This document shows positions 28,980 to 37,847 of a DNA stretch of 64,000 nt, in pieces (the stretch's first letter is position 1; the number at the start of each line of letters is the position of its first letter). Below the pieces are notes generated by a model. It worked only from the letters and a program-made list of their open reading frames with translations. It made no database searches and was not told the origin of the DNA. Source of the DNA: DASRHD01 sp035485575 (GTDB taxonomy: Bacteria; Verrucomicrobiota; Verrucomicrobiia; Opitutales; Opitutaceae); contig DATHNW010000030.1 in assembly GCA_035485575.1 (NCBI GenBank), positions 1 through 64,000 on the forward strand. Direction: 5' to 3'. A program made the translations under genes and the position numbers.

Positions 28980-31169
28980 CTACCATGAGCCCCAATGCAT
29001 GGGAGTGCTGCCCGCCGGGAGCATCATGGTCTGATAACCGTTTTTGGAAGCCCAATCACGAGCGGCTTGTTCCAGCCGGTCATTGCCGCAGTTCAGATAG
29101 GTCTCGGCGATGTCTTTGTCGCCCTGTTCATCAAGGACCTGCACGAGGTCGTCCACCACCTTGGGATCGCCCATGGCCATGAAACTATAAACGGCGTTTT
29201 CCATTTTCTGGTGATTGGTCGAGCTGACATCGCCCAGCAGCACCTGCCGGGTCTTTTCCCATTGCTCCTTCAAATGGGCGGTATCCTTTTTGCCGATCCA
29301 GGCATAAATTTGCTCCTCCTCCGACGCTGGTTTCCAACCGAGCTGTTCCAGGGCCGATACCAGGGTGGCGTTGAAATTCCAATCGGGCAGGGCCTCGCGC
29401 AAAGGGGCAATGGCGCGCTTGTCGCCCAGGTTGCCAAGGGCCCCGATGGCGCTCTCGCGTACTTCCCGGCTTGAATCTGACAGACAGGCCACCAATGGAT
29501 CGAAGGCGGGCGGGCCGAGTTTCACCACTTTGTCCCATGACTCGAGCGCGATGAGGTAGAGGGCGTTGTCCTCGGCCTTATCCGGTTGATAATGCAGCTT
29601 TTCCAGGGCTTGCGCACAGGTCAGGCGCAAATCGGCCGGCTCGTCCTTCAGGCCGGCGGCCAGCGGTGCGATGGCCCGCCCATCGCCGAGGAGGCCGAGC
29701 GCCTCGGCTGCGGCCAGTCTTACGTCTTCGCTTTCGCTTTTGAAGAGGTTGATCAACGGATCGACGGCGCGCTTGTCGCCGAGAAGGCCGAGGGCCGTGG
29801 CGGCATTCTGTTTTACGCTGCCGAAGTCGTCCTGCAAACAGGCGATCAGCGGCTCGACCGCGCGTTTGTCGTTCAATTGCCCCAAGGCTTCGGCAGCGCC
29901 TTTCCGCACGTCACCGTCTTCGTCCTTGAGGCTGTTCAGCAAAGGCGCGACCGCCGGCGCACCCAGCTTGACCAGGTCATCCCATGACTTTCGCAGAATG
30001 AAAAAGGCGGCCTTGCCGTCATTGTCAGACGGAAGGTAGTGCAGCCGAAAAAGCACCTCGGCGGCATCCTGCCGCACATGGACGTCTTTATCCTGCAGAT
30101 AAGTAACCAACGGATCGATGGCCGGCTGGCCCAGGTTGGCCAGGGCATCGAACACGGATTGCTGCAGGTTCACGCCCTCGGAATTTTCCTCATCCATGGT
30201 GTTTTCCCCGGACAGCTCCACCAGACAGGCGATCAGGGGTTTTATCGCGCGTGAATCATGAAGCTGGCCCAGTGCGGTCACCGCGAGGCTGCGTACCGAG
30301 GGATCTTTTTCCTCCAGGCAGGCGATCAACGGTTCCACTGCGGGCGGACCCAGCTTGCCGAGGGCCTCCGCGGCCTTTTGCCGGACTTGCAAGTCGTCCT
30401 TTTCCTGCGTCCCGGCCTGCTCTTCGTCCGTCTTCGGGTCGGTCGGTTCTTTCTCGTTGGGCATATTCCCGGTCGAATTTTCCGCGGTCTCCGGAGCAGG
30501 ATGCTTCAAACAAGCGATCAACGGCCCGACGGCGCGCCCATCGCCGATTTGGCCGAGCGCCTCGGCGGCGGACGCGCGAAGCTGGGCCTGCGGGTCGTTT
30601 AGGCGCGCGATGAGGGATGGCACGGCCGGCGTGCCGATCCGGGCCAGGGCACCGATAGCCTCCCGGGAGATATCGTCGCTTTTGCTGGCCAAAAACGAAG
30701 TCAAAATTTCCACCGCTTCGGCGTAACGCAGGTCGCCCAGCGCCTCGATCAAGGCGGCTTTGGTTGCATCCGTGGGGCCGTTTTTCTGCAAATCGAACAT
30801 CAGCCGCTCACCGGCCCCACGGTTGTCCAGTTTGCCCAGCGCGGCGATCGCCGCTTGCCGGAATTCATCATCATCGGCTGGCAGGCTGGCAATGAGTGGA
30901 TCGATCGCCCGTGGGTCGTCGATGGACCCCAGGGCCTTGGCGGCTCCTTTGCGCACTTCCGCGTCCTTGTCGTTCAGGCAAAGGATCAGCGGTTCAACCG
31001 CCCGTGCGTCGTGCTTGAGACTCAGGGTGTTGATCGCTTCCCGGCGCACGGCAGCCTCCGGGTCCTGCAGTTTTTTTATCGCCGCCCCAATGGGGTCGAG
31101 GAGGGAGCAACCCGCGAGGCCGAGCAGCGAAAGGCAGATGAAAAAGCGAAAGGAAGGACGTGAGGCCAT
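28980..31169 (-). CDS. HEAT-repeat (PBS-lyase-type) lipoprotein
   Basis: This 729-residue protein starts with a lipoprotein signal peptide (lipobox LAGC near residue 20). It is then made almost entirely of about 15 HEAT/PBS-lyase repeats of the form A-V-x-P-L-I-x-C-L-x-D-x-x-x-x-V-R, for example RAVEPLILCLNDKDAEVRKG. Some repeats are separated by acidic spacers around residue 235 and 325. It is a solenoid scaffold in the envelope, probably binding proteins; no catalytic motif is visible. ATG 31169 was chosen because it begins the signal peptide. It is divergent from dnaX. Confidence 0.88.
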   Translation of the reverse strand: MASRPSFRFFICLSLLGLAGCSLLDPIGAAIKKLQDPEAAVRREAINTLSLKHDARAVEPLILCLNDKDAEVRKGAAKALGSIDDPRAIDPLIASLPADDDEFRQAAIAALGKLDNRGAGERLMFDLQKNGPTDATKAALIEALGDLRYAEAVEILTSFLASKSDDISREAIGALARIGTPAVPSLIARLNDPQAQLRASAAEALGQIGDGRAVGPLIACLKHPAPETAENSTGNMPNEKEPTDPKTDEEQAGTQEKDDLQVRQKAAEALGKLGPPAVEPLIACLEEKDPSVRSLAVTALGQLHDSRAIKPLIACLVELSGENTMDEENSEGVNLQQSVFDALANLGQPAIDPLVTYLQDKDVHVRQDAAEVLFRLHYLPSDNDGKAAFFILRKSWDDLVKLGAPAVAPLLNSLKDEDGDVRKGAAEALGQLNDKRAVEPLIACLQDDFGSVKQNAATALGLLGDKRAVDPLINLFKSESEDVRLAAAEALGLLGDGRAIAPLAAGLKDEPADLRLTCAQALEKLHYQPDKAEDNALYLIALESWDKVVKLGPPAFDPLVACLSDSSREVRESAIGALGNLGDKRAIAPLREALPDWNFNATLVSALEQLGWKPASEEEQIYAWIGKKDTAHLKEQWEKTRQVLLGDVSSTNHQKMENAVYSFMAMGDPKVVDDLVQVLDEQGDKDIAETYLNCGNDRLEQAARDWASKNGYQTMMLPAGSTPMHWGSW

Positions 31170-31287
31170 GTCAGTTTTCCCGGATTGGCTTTGGGGCCGG
31201 CGGGCGGAGCCAAAGTCTGAAAGTTCTACCACGGGGCGCTTGCTTTGCCGAATTATTTTTCTGCATTCTCAAGCTCCGCCTTTTCCC

Positions 31288-32439
31288 TTGTCCTCCGCCT
31301 ACCAAGTCATCGCGCGCAAGTGGCGGCCGCAGACGTTTGACGACGTCGTCGGCCAGGACCACGTGGTGCGCACGCTGAAGAACGCCATCACCCGCGGCCG
31401 CATCGCCCATGCGTATCTTTTCGTCGGGCCCCGCGGCACGGGCAAGACGAGCATGGCCCGGATCTTTGCCAAGGCGCTCAACTGCACCGGCGGGCCGAAG
31501 GCGGATTTCGATCCCGATGATCCCGCCTGCCAGGCCATCGCCGACGGCACGTTCCTTGACGTGATTGAGATCGACGGCGCCTCGAACAACGGCGTCGAGC
31601 AGGTGCGCGAGCTGCGCGACACCGCGCGTTACGCGCCTGCGCAGGGCCGGTTCAAGGTCTACATCATCGACGAGGTGCACATGCTCTCGACCGCGGCGTT
31701 CAACGCACTCCTCAAGACGCTTGAGGAGCCGCCGCCGCACGTGAAGTTCGTCTTTGCCACGACCGATCCGCAAAAGGTGCTGGCGACGATCGTGTCGCGC
31801 TGCCAGCGCTTCGACCTCAAGCCGATCCAGCCGGAGCTCATCGTCGAGCGGCTGAAAAAAATCGCCGGGGCGGAAAAAATCAAGGTGACCGGGGAAGCGC
31901 TCGCCTGCATCGCGCGGCTGGCCGACGGCGGCATGCGCGACGCGCAGTCGATTTTTGACCAGATGATTTCCTTCTGCGGCAGCGAGATCGCCGAGGCCGA
32001 CGTGCTCGACGTTTACGGCCTGGTCTCAGCGCAGAAAATTGCCGCGCTGGCTGGCGCGCTGGCGGCCGGCGACCACAAGAAAATCGTCGAAATCGTCGAT
32101 GAATGCGACGCCAACGGCCGGGACCTTGTACGACTGCTTGCCGACCTGCAGGCGACGGTTCGACTGGCGCTGCTTGAGGCCATTGCCAAGGGCGGGTCGA
32201 GCGACCGGCTGGGCACGGTGCTCACGACCGAGCAGCTCACGCGCATGCTCGATGCACTGCGCGAAGGCGAAAGCAGCGTGAAGTTGGGACTGGCCGAAAA
32301 AATCAATTTTGAAGTCGCGCTGCTCAAGGCGGTCGAGGCCAGCCGGGCGCGCGCCATCGACACCTTGATCAAGGAACTGTCCGCCCTGGCCGACGAAATG
32401 CCGGCGACGGACGAAGCCGGCGAAAAAAAAAAGACCTGA
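31288..32439 (+). CDS. dnaX: DNA polymerase III gamma/tau subunit (0-frame product)
   Basis: This 383-residue AAA+ clamp-loader subunit starts at TTG 31288, just before the conserved YQVIARKWRPQTFDDVVGQ. Walker A is GPRGTGKTS, Walker B is DEVHML, and the sensor and SRC motifs read FATTDPQKVLATIVSRCQR. Only two cysteines remain of the usual four-cysteine zinc site. The frame ends at TGA 32437 right after an A10 run, so the product is gamma-like and short. A -1 shift at A AAA AAG would append 138 residues (see 32439-32852). The upstream extension of the frame lies within the start of the HEAT gene and is not coding. Confidence 0.93.
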   Translation: MSSAYQVIARKWRPQTFDDVVGQDHVVRTLKNAITRGRIAHAYLFVGPRGTGKTSMARIFAKALNCTGGPKADFDPDDPACQAIADGTFLDVIEIDGASNNGVEQVRELRDTARYAPAQGRFKVYIIDEVHMLSTAAFNALLKTLEEPPPHVKFVFATTDPQKVLATIVSRCQRFDLKPIQPELIVERLKKIAGAEKIKVTGEALACIARLADGGMRDAQSIFDQMISFCGSEIAEADVLDVYGLVSAQKIAALAGALAAGDHKKIVEIVDECDANGRDLVRLLADLQATVRLALLEAIAKGGSSDRLGTVLTTEQLTRMLDALREGESSVKLGLAEKINFEVALLKAVEASRARAIDTLIKELSALADEMPATDEAGEKKKT

Positions 32440-32478
32440 TGGGCCGGCTTGAGCGCCGCCTGGCGGTTGCGCTCGGCC
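32423..32478 (+). promoter_or_regulatory. candidate -1 ribosomal frameshift / slippage signal in dnaX
   Basis: A run of ten A (32423-32432) ends in the heptamer A AAA AAG (32427-32433), the same slippery sequence as in E. coli dnaX, in the correct frame. Eight bases downstream a branched hairpin can form: outer stem GGCC/GGCC at 32442-32445 and 32475-32478, inner stem GAGCGC/GCGCTC at 32451-32456 and 32469-32474. A small GCCGGC hairpin precedes the run. Both programmed -1 frameshifting and polymerase slippage are possible; a sequencing indel in the homopolymer is the main alternative. Confidence 0.65.
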
Positions 32479-32852
32479 TGCAGAAGCCGGAGGCCGTGGA
32501 TCAGAGGTCAGAGGCCAGAACCCAGAAGCTGGAAGGGCAGGGGACGGAATTGATCGAGGAGGCTGTGGCCGTTGCCTCGATGGAAGCGGACAAGCCGGGA
32601 AACGACAGCGCACCATGGCCAGGCGAGGTGGATGAGTCGCTCTTTCTGGCAGACCAGCGCACGGCGGGCGGAACGGTGGCTTTGCCGGTTGCGCCGCGAG
32701 CCGAGCAAGCGGAAGAAAAGGGCAGGCTGCCGCCGCTGGAGGAACTGGTGGCGCGCATTCCAGCGGAAGCGCGGGCGGCGCTGGATGATTTGTTTCGCGC
32801 GAAATTTGTCGGCGTGCGCCGGGTGCGCCCGCAGGATTTGAAGGAGAAATAA
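32439..32852 (+). CDS. tau-like C-terminal extension of DnaX in the -1 frame
   Basis: This 137-codon frame begins with an ATG that overlaps the dnaX stop by one base (TGATG), and is open from inside the A-run (RKKKDLMGRL). It contains no recognised domain but ends in a helical segment LEELVARIPAEARAALDDLFRAKFVGVRRV. The simplest reading is a C-terminal extension of DnaX made by -1 shifting, as tau extends gamma. An independently started small protein is possible through the overlapping ATG. Confidence 0.6.
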   Translation: MGRLERRLAVALGLQKPEAVDQRSEARTQKLEGQGTELIEEAVAVASMEADKPGNDSAPWPGEVDESLFLADQRTAGGTVALPVAPRAEQAEEKGRLPPLEELVARIPAEARAALDDLFRAKFVGVRRVRPQDLKEK

Positions 32853-32899
32853 TCGCTGAAGGCATTCACCTGCCGGGCGAGGCCGGGGAAAGCTGCGAC

Positions 32900-33256
32900 T
32901 TACACGACGATTTCGTGCCGACCCTCGACGGTGCGGGCATAGAAGTAGGTTTCGATTGGGCGGTCGGCGAAGGGAGGAAAGAGTGGCACCCGGTCGCGGC
33001 GGTAGAGACCCTCGGCGACGCCCTCGAGCACGTCGAGGCGCGCCAGGCACGCGGCGTCCACGGCCCAGACTTCGCCGGGCACGCCCTGGCGACCGTCGGC
33101 GTGCGCGACCATGCCGGGATAGGCGCCCAGATCGAAAAGCCGGAATCCGGGGCCGGTGCGCCCTTCACCGAGAAAAGTTTGCCCGGCGAGAAAGTGGTGG
33201 TTGCTGCCGCCGCGCTTGAGCGTGCCGTAAACGAAGATCAAGGTTTCGCCGCTCAT
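32900..33256 (-). CDS. gamma-glutamylcyclotransferase / AIG2-like protein
   Basis: This 118-residue protein has the GGCT/AIG2 fold signature: FVYGTLKRGGSNHHFL at the N-terminus, then LFDLGAYPGMV and VPGEVWAVD, with an acidic LDVLEG segment and YFYARTVEG near the end. Members cyclise gamma-glutamyl amines or act on peptidoglycan and toxin-type substrates; the substrate here is unknown. ATG 33256 overlaps the PP2C stop by four bases, so it is co-translated with the upstream phosphatase. Confidence 0.88.
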   Translation of the reverse strand: MSGETLIFVYGTLKRGGSNHHFLAGQTFLGEGRTGPGFRLFDLGAYPGMVAHADGRQGVPGEVWAVDAACLARLDVLEGVAEGLYRRDRVPLFPPFADRPIETYFYARTVEGRHEIVV

Positions 33257-34125
33257 GGCACGGGCTGGACGGCGGGAGTGGCCACTTCGACCACGACGGC
33301 GGTCGTGTTGTCGCGGCCGGAGATTTGCACTGCCTCCTCGACGAGGCGTTGGGCGGCGGTCTGGCCCGCAGGCCCAGGCGGCGTGGTGCGGATGAGTTCT
33401 TCCAGCTGGCGGTCCCACAGGCCATCGATGAGGCCGTCGGAGCAGATGAGAAAACGGTCGCCGGGCTGATGACCGACTGCGCCGACGTGCGGATCGATGA
33501 ATTGGAAGCCGGCGCCGAGACCTTGCTGAAGCGCGTTGCGGCGCGGGTGCGTGCGCATTTCGCGTTCGTTAAGCTGGCCGTTGCGCCGCAGCCAGCCCAC
33601 GTGGCTGTGGTCGTGGGTGAGCTGGGTGAGGCCGCCATCCCGTGGCAGATAATAGATGCGGCTGTCGCCGATGTGAGCAAAATACATCCAGGCGGGCGTG
33701 AACCAGGCCAGGCTGAGTGTGGCGCCCATGCCGGCACATTCCTCATAGGAAGAGCCGAGCCGGATCAGGTCGTGGTGGATCGCTGAAAAAAGTTCGGTGA
33801 GGACGTCGCCGAATCCGCCCGTCAGGCCGGCTGCCGCGAGCCGGAAGTTCCGGGGCAGCAGGCGCGTGATGCGGTCGATGGTGATCCGGCTGGCGAATTC
33901 GCCCGATTTTTCGCCGCCCATGCCGTCGCTTACGGCAAAAACGAAATCCGCGCCGGCCAGCGACGCCTGGCCGGTCTTGCCGAGGTAACGCACTTCGTGG
34001 CCGTCGAAGGTGAGGGCGAGAAAGGTATCCTCGTTGTTGCGGCGCACCCGGCCGACATGGGTCAGGCCGGACCAGTTCAGGTCAGATGGCGGGGAGGTGG
34101 GATCGGCCGGAGTCGGGGTCATCAT
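33253..34125 (-). CDS. PP2C-family Ser/Thr protein phosphatase
   Basis: This 290-residue metal-dependent phosphatase has the classic PP2C motifs: RRNNEDTFLAL near the N-terminus, FAVSDGMGGEKSGEFAS, MGATLSLAWF, AHIGDSRIYYLPRDG and the C-terminal FLICSDGLIDGLWD and SGRDNTTAVVVEV. It is soluble and cytoplasmic. It follows the small kinase-like gene by 5 bases and overlaps the GGCT gene, forming a three-gene set. It could reverse the action of the kinase at 21468 or of an unlinked one. Confidence 0.94.
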   Translation of the reverse strand: MMTPTPADPTSPPSDLNWSGLTHVGRVRRNNEDTFLALTFDGHEVRYLGKTGQASLAGADFVFAVSDGMGGEKSGEFASRITIDRITRLLPRNFRLAAAGLTGGFGDVLTELFSAIHHDLIRLGSSYEECAGMGATLSLAWFTPAWMYFAHIGDSRIYYLPRDGGLTQLTHDHSHVGWLRRNGQLNEREMRTHPRRNALQQGLGAGFQFIDPHVGAVGHQPGDRFLICSDGLIDGLWDRQLEELIRTTPPGPAGQTAAQRLVEEAVQISGRDNTTAVVVEVATPAVQPVP

Positions 34126-34130
34126 CGCCC

Positions 34131-34535
34131 TCAGGGTTTCAGCGAAGCGCCATCCTTGCCGTCCTCAATCAGCGTGGCGAACTCGAAGTCGATGAGGCAA
34201 AAGCGTCCGTCGGAGTCACGATAAGTGACGTTGCGCATTTCGCGGTCCTCGTGGCGCACGCCGTATTGCTCGAGTTCGGCGAACAGCTGTTTCTGCTTTT
34301 CCTCGTTCAGGTGGTCGACCCGGCGGCCGCAGTTGGTGGTCACGATTTTCAAGTTCTCGGGATCGACCTCGAGCAGCCGCGGCACGAAGGTGCAGCCGCG
34401 GGCCTCCAAATGCCGGAGCACGCGCACCTCCTGCTCGAAGCGCTCGCGGGCCCGGTGCCCGCGGAAGGTCTTGTGCACCCGCCCGTCATAGCTGATGCGC
34501 ACCAAGGCCCGGACGGTGTCTTTCATTTCCTGCAT
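34131..34535 (-). CDS. minimal protein-kinase-like protein
   Basis: This 134-residue protein keeps a reduced kinase pattern. A possible ATP-binding lysine is K22 in GRVHKTFRG, an acidic helix residue is near E35, the catalytic loop reads HEDREMRN (95-102), and DFE (116-118) stands in place of DFG. It is far shorter than a full kinase and resembles the compact RIO/KdkA-type fold. The substrate is unknown. The stop lies 5 bases before the PP2C start, suggesting one transcript. ATG 34535 is used; ATG 34526 is an alternative. Confidence 0.75.
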   Translation of the reverse strand: MQEMKDTVRALVRISYDGRVHKTFRGHRARERFEQEVRVLRHLEARGCTFVPRLLEVDPENLKIVTTNCGRRVDHLNEEKQKQLFAELEQYGVRHEDREMRNVTYRDSDGRFCLIDFEFATLIEDGKDGASLKP

Positions 34536-34658
34536 GCGGCGTTTATATCCTACAGTCCATCCTCAGAGGGGGGCTGGCAAGCGTGGGCTGCTGGCGAAGC
34601 TGCTGATAATGCCATTGATGCCAAAAAAATCGTCTGGAATGAAAGTTGTGATTGCCTC

Positions 34659-34674
34659 TGGCATATAAGGTGCT
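34659..34674 (+). promoter_or_regulatory. candidate sigma54 (-24/-12) promoter of glnII
   Basis: TGGCATATAAGGTGCT matches the sigma54 pattern TGGCAC-N5-TTGCT, with the invariant GG and GC separated by exactly ten bases. It lies about 96 bases before the glnII ATG at 34770, with a predicted transcription start near 34685. Glutamine synthetase genes are often under sigma54/NtrC control. No NtrC site was identified. Confidence 0.55.
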
Positions 34675-34769
34675 GATTAAAATTTAGTTTACGCCTGTGT
34701 CTCACCGGTTCCACAAGTCCCCGCTGGTCACGGTAGAAACTTCCACATCCTAAAACCCGCAAAATCAAC

Positions 34770-35804
34770 ATGGCCAAATACAAATTGGAATACATCTGGT
34801 TGGATGGCTACACGCCCCTCGCCAGCCTGCGCAGCAAAACTCAAATCAAGGAATTCGCCAGCTTTCCCAAGCTCGAAGACCTTCCCATCTGGGGTTTCGA
34901 CGGCAGCTCGACCCAGCAGGCGGAAGGCAAAAGCTCCGACTGCCTGCTCAAGCCGGTCGCGGTTTATCCCGACAGCACCCGCAAGAACGGCGTGCTGGTC
35001 ATGTGCGAAGTTCTCATGCCGGATGGCAAGACTCCCCATGTGTCGAACTCCCGTGCCACCATCCCGGATGATCCGGACACCTGGTTTGGCTTCGAGCAGG
35101 AATATTTTCTTTGGAAAGACGGCGCTCCCCTCGGGTTTCCCCCCGGCGGATTTCCTGCGCCCCAGGGCCCGTACTACACCGGCGTGGGCTACAAGAATGT
35201 GGGCTCCGTGGCCCGCGAGATCGTCGAGAAGCACATCGACATCTGTCTTGATGCCGGCATCAACCTCGAAGGCATCAATGCCGAGGTCGGCAAGGGCCAG
35301 TGGGAATTCCAGATCTTCGGCAAGGGCTCCAAAAGCGCCGCCGACCAGATGTGGGTCGCCCGGTATATTCTGGCCCGCCTGACCGAGAGCTACGGCATCG
35401 ACATCGAGTGGCGCTGCAAGCCCATCCTCGGGCCCTTCAACTCCCCTCTCGACTGGAACGGCTCCGGCATGCATTCCAACTTCTCGACCAAGTTCATGCG
35501 CGAAGTCGGCGGCAAACCCTACTTCGAAAAACTCATGGCCGCCTTCAACCAGTATCGCGACGAGCACATCGCCGTTTACGGTCCCGAGAACCATCTCCGT
35601 CTCACCGGCCTGCACGAGACCCAGTCGATCGACAAGTTCAGCTACGGTCTGGCCGACCGTGGCGCCTCGGTCCGCATCCCGCACAGCTTTGTCAATAATG
35701 GCTACAAGGGCTACCTCGAAGACCGTCGTCCGAATTCCGCGGCCGATCCGTATCTGGTCGCCGGCCGGATCCTCAAGACGATCCAGTCTGTCCCGACGTC
35801 GTAA
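34770..35804 (+). CDS. glnII: glutamine synthetase, eukaryotic-type GSII
   Basis: This 344-residue enzyme makes glutamine from glutamate and ammonia. The short length and motifs fit the GSII group: IWGFDGSSTQQAEG near the N-terminus, WFGFEQEYFLW, GINLEGINAEVGKGQWEFQI, NGSGMHSNFSTK and HETQSIDKFSYGLADRGAS. It lacks the adenylylation tyrosine context of bacterial GSI, so control is likely transcriptional. A sigma54-like promoter precedes it and a strong terminator follows, so it is probably monocistronic. Confidence 0.95.
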   Translation: MAKYKLEYIWLDGYTPLASLRSKTQIKEFASFPKLEDLPIWGFDGSSTQQAEGKSSDCLLKPVAVYPDSTRKNGVLVMCEVLMPDGKTPHVSNSRATIPDDPDTWFGFEQEYFLWKDGAPLGFPPGGFPAPQGPYYTGVGYKNVGSVAREIVEKHIDICLDAGINLEGINAEVGKGQWEFQIFGKGSKSAADQMWVARYILARLTESYGIDIEWRCKPILGPFNSPLDWNGSGMHSNFSTKFMREVGGKPYFEKLMAAFNQYRDEHIAVYGPENHLRLTGLHETQSIDKFSYGLADRGASVRIPHSFVNNGYKGYLEDRRPNSAADPYLVAGRILKTIQSVPTS

Positions 35805-35831
35805 GCGTCCGATTCAACCGTCTTCCTTTCA

Positions 35832-35863
35832 CAGCGCCGCCTTCGGGTGGCGCTGTTTTTTTT
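35832..35863 (+). terminator. rho-independent terminator of glnII
   Basis: CAGCGCC (35832-35838) pairs with GGCGCTG (35849-35855) and is followed by eight T (35856-35863). It sits about 28 bases after the glnII stop. Confidence 0.92.
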
Positions 35864-35933
35864 GCCGTGATGAAACTGTGAATGGGCCAGCGGGGAAACG
35901 GGCCGGCTGCTTTGTGGTCGCAATCGCGGGGGG

Positions 35934-37835
35934 ATGCGTGTGAAGAGAACGGCCATGCCCTTTGTCCAGCCGACTCCACCGGCGCGCGCCACTCCTTGGG
36001 AATGGACACAGGCCGCATTGCTCGCGGCCGGCCTGATCTGGACGACGCTGTGTCTCGGCGGCTACCGGGCCGAAACGATGGTGGTCACGAGCGCGCTCAA
36101 CGCGGCCTTGCTGGTGACGTATTTTTTGTCGCGGGCGTTCGGTTGCGCCCCGCGGACGCATTTGGCTGGCTGGTTCTTTCTGCCGTTTCTGATTTACGCC
36201 GCGACGAACGTGGCCTTCGTCACGCCGGTGCCGTGGCTGGGCTGGCGCGACTGGCTGCTGTGGGCGCAAATGATCGCGGTTTTTTGGGTGGCGCTCAATG
36301 GCCTGCGCTCACCGGCGGTCTGGCGGGCGCTGGTGGCGGCCATCGCGGCTCTGGGGGCGGTCGCCGTGGCGCTGGCGTGTTATCAGCGTTTTGTGCAGCC
36401 CGATTGGCTTATGCTGGGACGCACCCAGGCGGAGCAGTTCATCGGGCGGGCGGGCGGGCCGTTCGGCATCCCCAACAGCCTGGGGGCGATGCTCGGGCTG
36501 CTCTTTCCTCCCGCGATTGCCTGGGCGTTTGCGCGTGACGCCGGTGGAGTGCGTCGCGGATTGGGCGGCTATCTTGCGGCCGTATTTTTGCTGGGCCTTG
36601 TGCTGACGGTGAGCCGCGGGGCGTGGATATCACTCGGCCTGGCGCTGGCCGCCTGGCCGCTGCTGGCGCAACAGGGTTCGTGGCCGCGCCGGCTCGGCGC
36701 GAGCGTGCTCGTGATCGGCGCGGCGCTCGCGGCCGGCGCGATGCTCTACTTCGCGGTGCCCGGGGTGCAGGCCCGGTTTGACGCGCTGATCAGTGATGCC
36801 GGTGAAAAAACCCGGCCCATCATGTGGCGCGGGGCGTGGACGATTTTTCGCGCGCATCCCGCGCTTGGTGGCGGGGCGGGTGCCTACGACGTGCTTTTCG
36901 AAAAGTACCGGCCGGAAAATTATCAGGACGAACCGGTCTGGTCGCACAATGACTACCTCAACACGCTCGCTGACTATGGCGCGGCCGGTTTTATTCTGTT
37001 CTTTGGCGCGGCGGTGCTTGTCGGGCAGCGATGCCTGCGTGGGCTGGGGGCGGCGCCAGCGCAGGCCAGTGCCCTGGCAGTGGGGCTGCTGGCCTTCGCG
37101 CTGCAGACGTTCACCGATTTCAATCTGAAAATCCCCGCGCTGGCCATGCTGGCCGCCGTGCTGGCGGCAGCGTTGGTCCGCGTGGCGTGGCCGACGGAAG
37201 ACGAAGCCCGGCTCATCAGGCGAAGGCGGAGGATTCTCCCACTGGTGGCGGCGGTGGTCGTGCCGGTTTGCGCCGCGGCTTTCGTCATTCCCCTCTACCA
37301 CGCCGAGGCGGAGCGCTATGCCGCGCGCGAGGACATGGACCAGCTGGCGCGCGTGCCGGTTGCGTCGGCGGAGGAGAGGGCCGTGCTGACCAAGGCGCGT
37401 GCGTCTTTCGTGCGTGCCACGGCGCGCGATCCGGCCAATGGCCACGCTTGGGCGGATCTGAGTTATTCCATTGCATTACTGGCCCGGTTGGATCCCGCCA
37501 GGGAATATGTCTTCGGCCGTGCGGCCGAGGCGGCGGCGGAGCGGGCATTGGGCTGTTCGCAAATGGTGCCGGAATTTTGGATCCGCCACGGCGTGGGGCG
37601 TGACTTGCAAGGGCGGCATGGCGCGGCGGACAGCGATTTCGCGCGGGCGTTGGAACTTGCGCCGAAAAGTGCCATCGCCTGGTTTTATCAGGCATATCAT
37701 CTCAGTCTAGAATCGACGCTGAAAGCGCACTCAGACGCGGGGTTGGCGGTGGAAACCTGTTTGCGGCTTGACCCCGGAAATCGCGCAGCCGTAGCGTTGC
37801 AGCTGCGTTTGGCGCCAATCGCCCCGGCGCGCTAA
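35934..37835 (+). CDS. O-antigen ligase / polymerase family membrane protein with TPR tail
   Basis: This protein of up to 633 residues has about 11 membrane spans in its first 435 residues. It carries the Wzy/WaaL-type loop in which RTQAEQFIGRAGGPFGIPNS precedes a conserved NSLGA segment, then WRGAWTIFRAHPALGGGAG and WSHNDYLNTLADYG. The C-terminal 190 residues are TPR-like helices (RATARDPANGHAWADL, ALELAPKSAIAWFYQAYH). It probably joins or polymerises a surface polysaccharide in the inner membrane. ATG 35955 is an alternative start. Confidence 0.85.
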   Translation: MRVKRTAMPFVQPTPPARATPWEWTQAALLAAGLIWTTLCLGGYRAETMVVTSALNAALLVTYFLSRAFGCAPRTHLAGWFFLPFLIYAATNVAFVTPVPWLGWRDWLLWAQMIAVFWVALNGLRSPAVWRALVAAIAALGAVAVALACYQRFVQPDWLMLGRTQAEQFIGRAGGPFGIPNSLGAMLGLLFPPAIAWAFARDAGGVRRGLGGYLAAVFLLGLVLTVSRGAWISLGLALAAWPLLAQQGSWPRRLGASVLVIGAALAAGAMLYFAVPGVQARFDALISDAGEKTRPIMWRGAWTIFRAHPALGGGAGAYDVLFEKYRPENYQDEPVWSHNDYLNTLADYGAAGFILFFGAAVLVGQRCLRGLGAAPAQASALAVGLLAFALQTFTDFNLKIPALAMLAAVLAAALVRVAWPTEDEARLIRRRRRILPLVAAVVVPVCAAAFVIPLYHAEAERYAAREDMDQLARVPVASAEERAVLTKARASFVRATARDPANGHAWADLSYSIALLARLDPAREYVFGRAAEAAAERALGCSQMVPEFWIRHGVGRDLQGRHGAADSDFARALELAPKSAIAWFYQAYHLSLESTLKAHSDAGLAVETCLRLDPGNRAAVALQLRLAPIAPAR

Positions 37836-37847
37836 CAGATTCATCGC

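Noticed and set aside
30760..31287. Upstream extension of the dnaX frame
   Set aside because: It lies opposite the start of the HEAT lipoprotein gene and has no DnaX-like sequence before 31288.
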